64,000 bases of DNA from Muricea muricata (Eukaryota; Cnidaria; Anthozoa; Malacalcyonacea; Plexauridae), in the NCBI GenBank assembly GCA_963855995.1, contig OY979716.1, positions 33,115,094 through 33,179,093 on the forward strand, read 5' to 3'. Shown in pieces: positions 63,851 through 64,000 of this stretch. The notes beneath the pieces were generated by a model. The model saw only the letters and a list, made by a program, of their open reading frames with translations, made no database searches and was not told where the DNA came from. A program made the position numbers and the translations under genes. How positions within the stretch are numbered: position 1 is the first letter of the stretch; each line of letters begins with the position of its first letter.

Positions 63851-64000
63851 ACGCGTAATACCAATGGCAAATAAGCTTGATCGGAAGCAGATTTTCAAAG
63901 ATTTTCAGCACATAATCTTGTATATGTCTGTTACAAAGCATGGTTATGAAATGAGTATTTAATATGCATTTTTCACTAACACAATAGATTGTCATTTAAG

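Overview
The window looks like invertebrate nuclear DNA. It is AT-rich, has spliced transposase-type exons, is packed with DNA transposons that carry clear target-site duplications, and contains a non-LTR retrotransposon. The mix of Polinton, hAT, CACTA-like, Kolobok-like and THAP-type sequences, and the look of the coding fragments, suggests a cnidarian or similar marine invertebrate; this is an inference. I see no ordinary host gene. Almost everything is mobile DNA or its debris, much of it nested.

Layout. 1-2985: a ~119-bp tandem repeat that flips orientation, interrupted by a perfect (TA)n palindrome. 3264-7236: a CACTA-like transposon carrying HTH remnants and a two-exon gene. 9643-10551: a decayed Kolobok-like transposase. 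10585-19525: a candidate large two-gene transposon with a methyltransferase-like gene on the minus strand and a multi-exon gene on the plus strand, bounded by a 32-bp inverted repeat and two related minisatellites. 19778-20469: a short TA-flanked element.

About 20640-37215: a Polinton/Maverick-type (adintovirus-like) integrated viral element, the main feature of the window. It has protein-primed DNA polymerase B, a retroviral-type integrase with chromodomain, a double-jelly-roll-type capsid protein candidate, an FtsK/HerA-type packaging ATPase, a collagen-like fibre, and about fifteen small proteins. One is a membrane protein ending in overlapping PTAP and PPxY motifs, and another begins with an N-myristoylation signal; together they suggest an enveloped or budding particle. 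Nearly every gene has AATAAA just before its ATG, and two gene pairs start divergently about 20 nt apart. The copy is dead or dying: frameshifts in polymerase, integrase, ATPase and fibre, a nonsense codon in the polymerase N-terminus, a probable start-codon loss, and a 1.1-kb hAT element in the fibre gene. No protease and no terminal inverted repeats were found.

37.4-48.4 kb: nested transposons. A fold-back element with ~470-bp arms holds a 5'-truncated non-LTR retrotransposon, which is split by a 5.3-kb CACTA-like element and by a minisatellite-ended element; a second copy of the latter sits in the right arm. 48.6-64 kb: hAT-type MITEs, two fold-back elements of one family with 8-bp duplications, a tRNA-derived sequence, a THAP-transposase pseudogene, a MULE-like element and a large hAT-type element.
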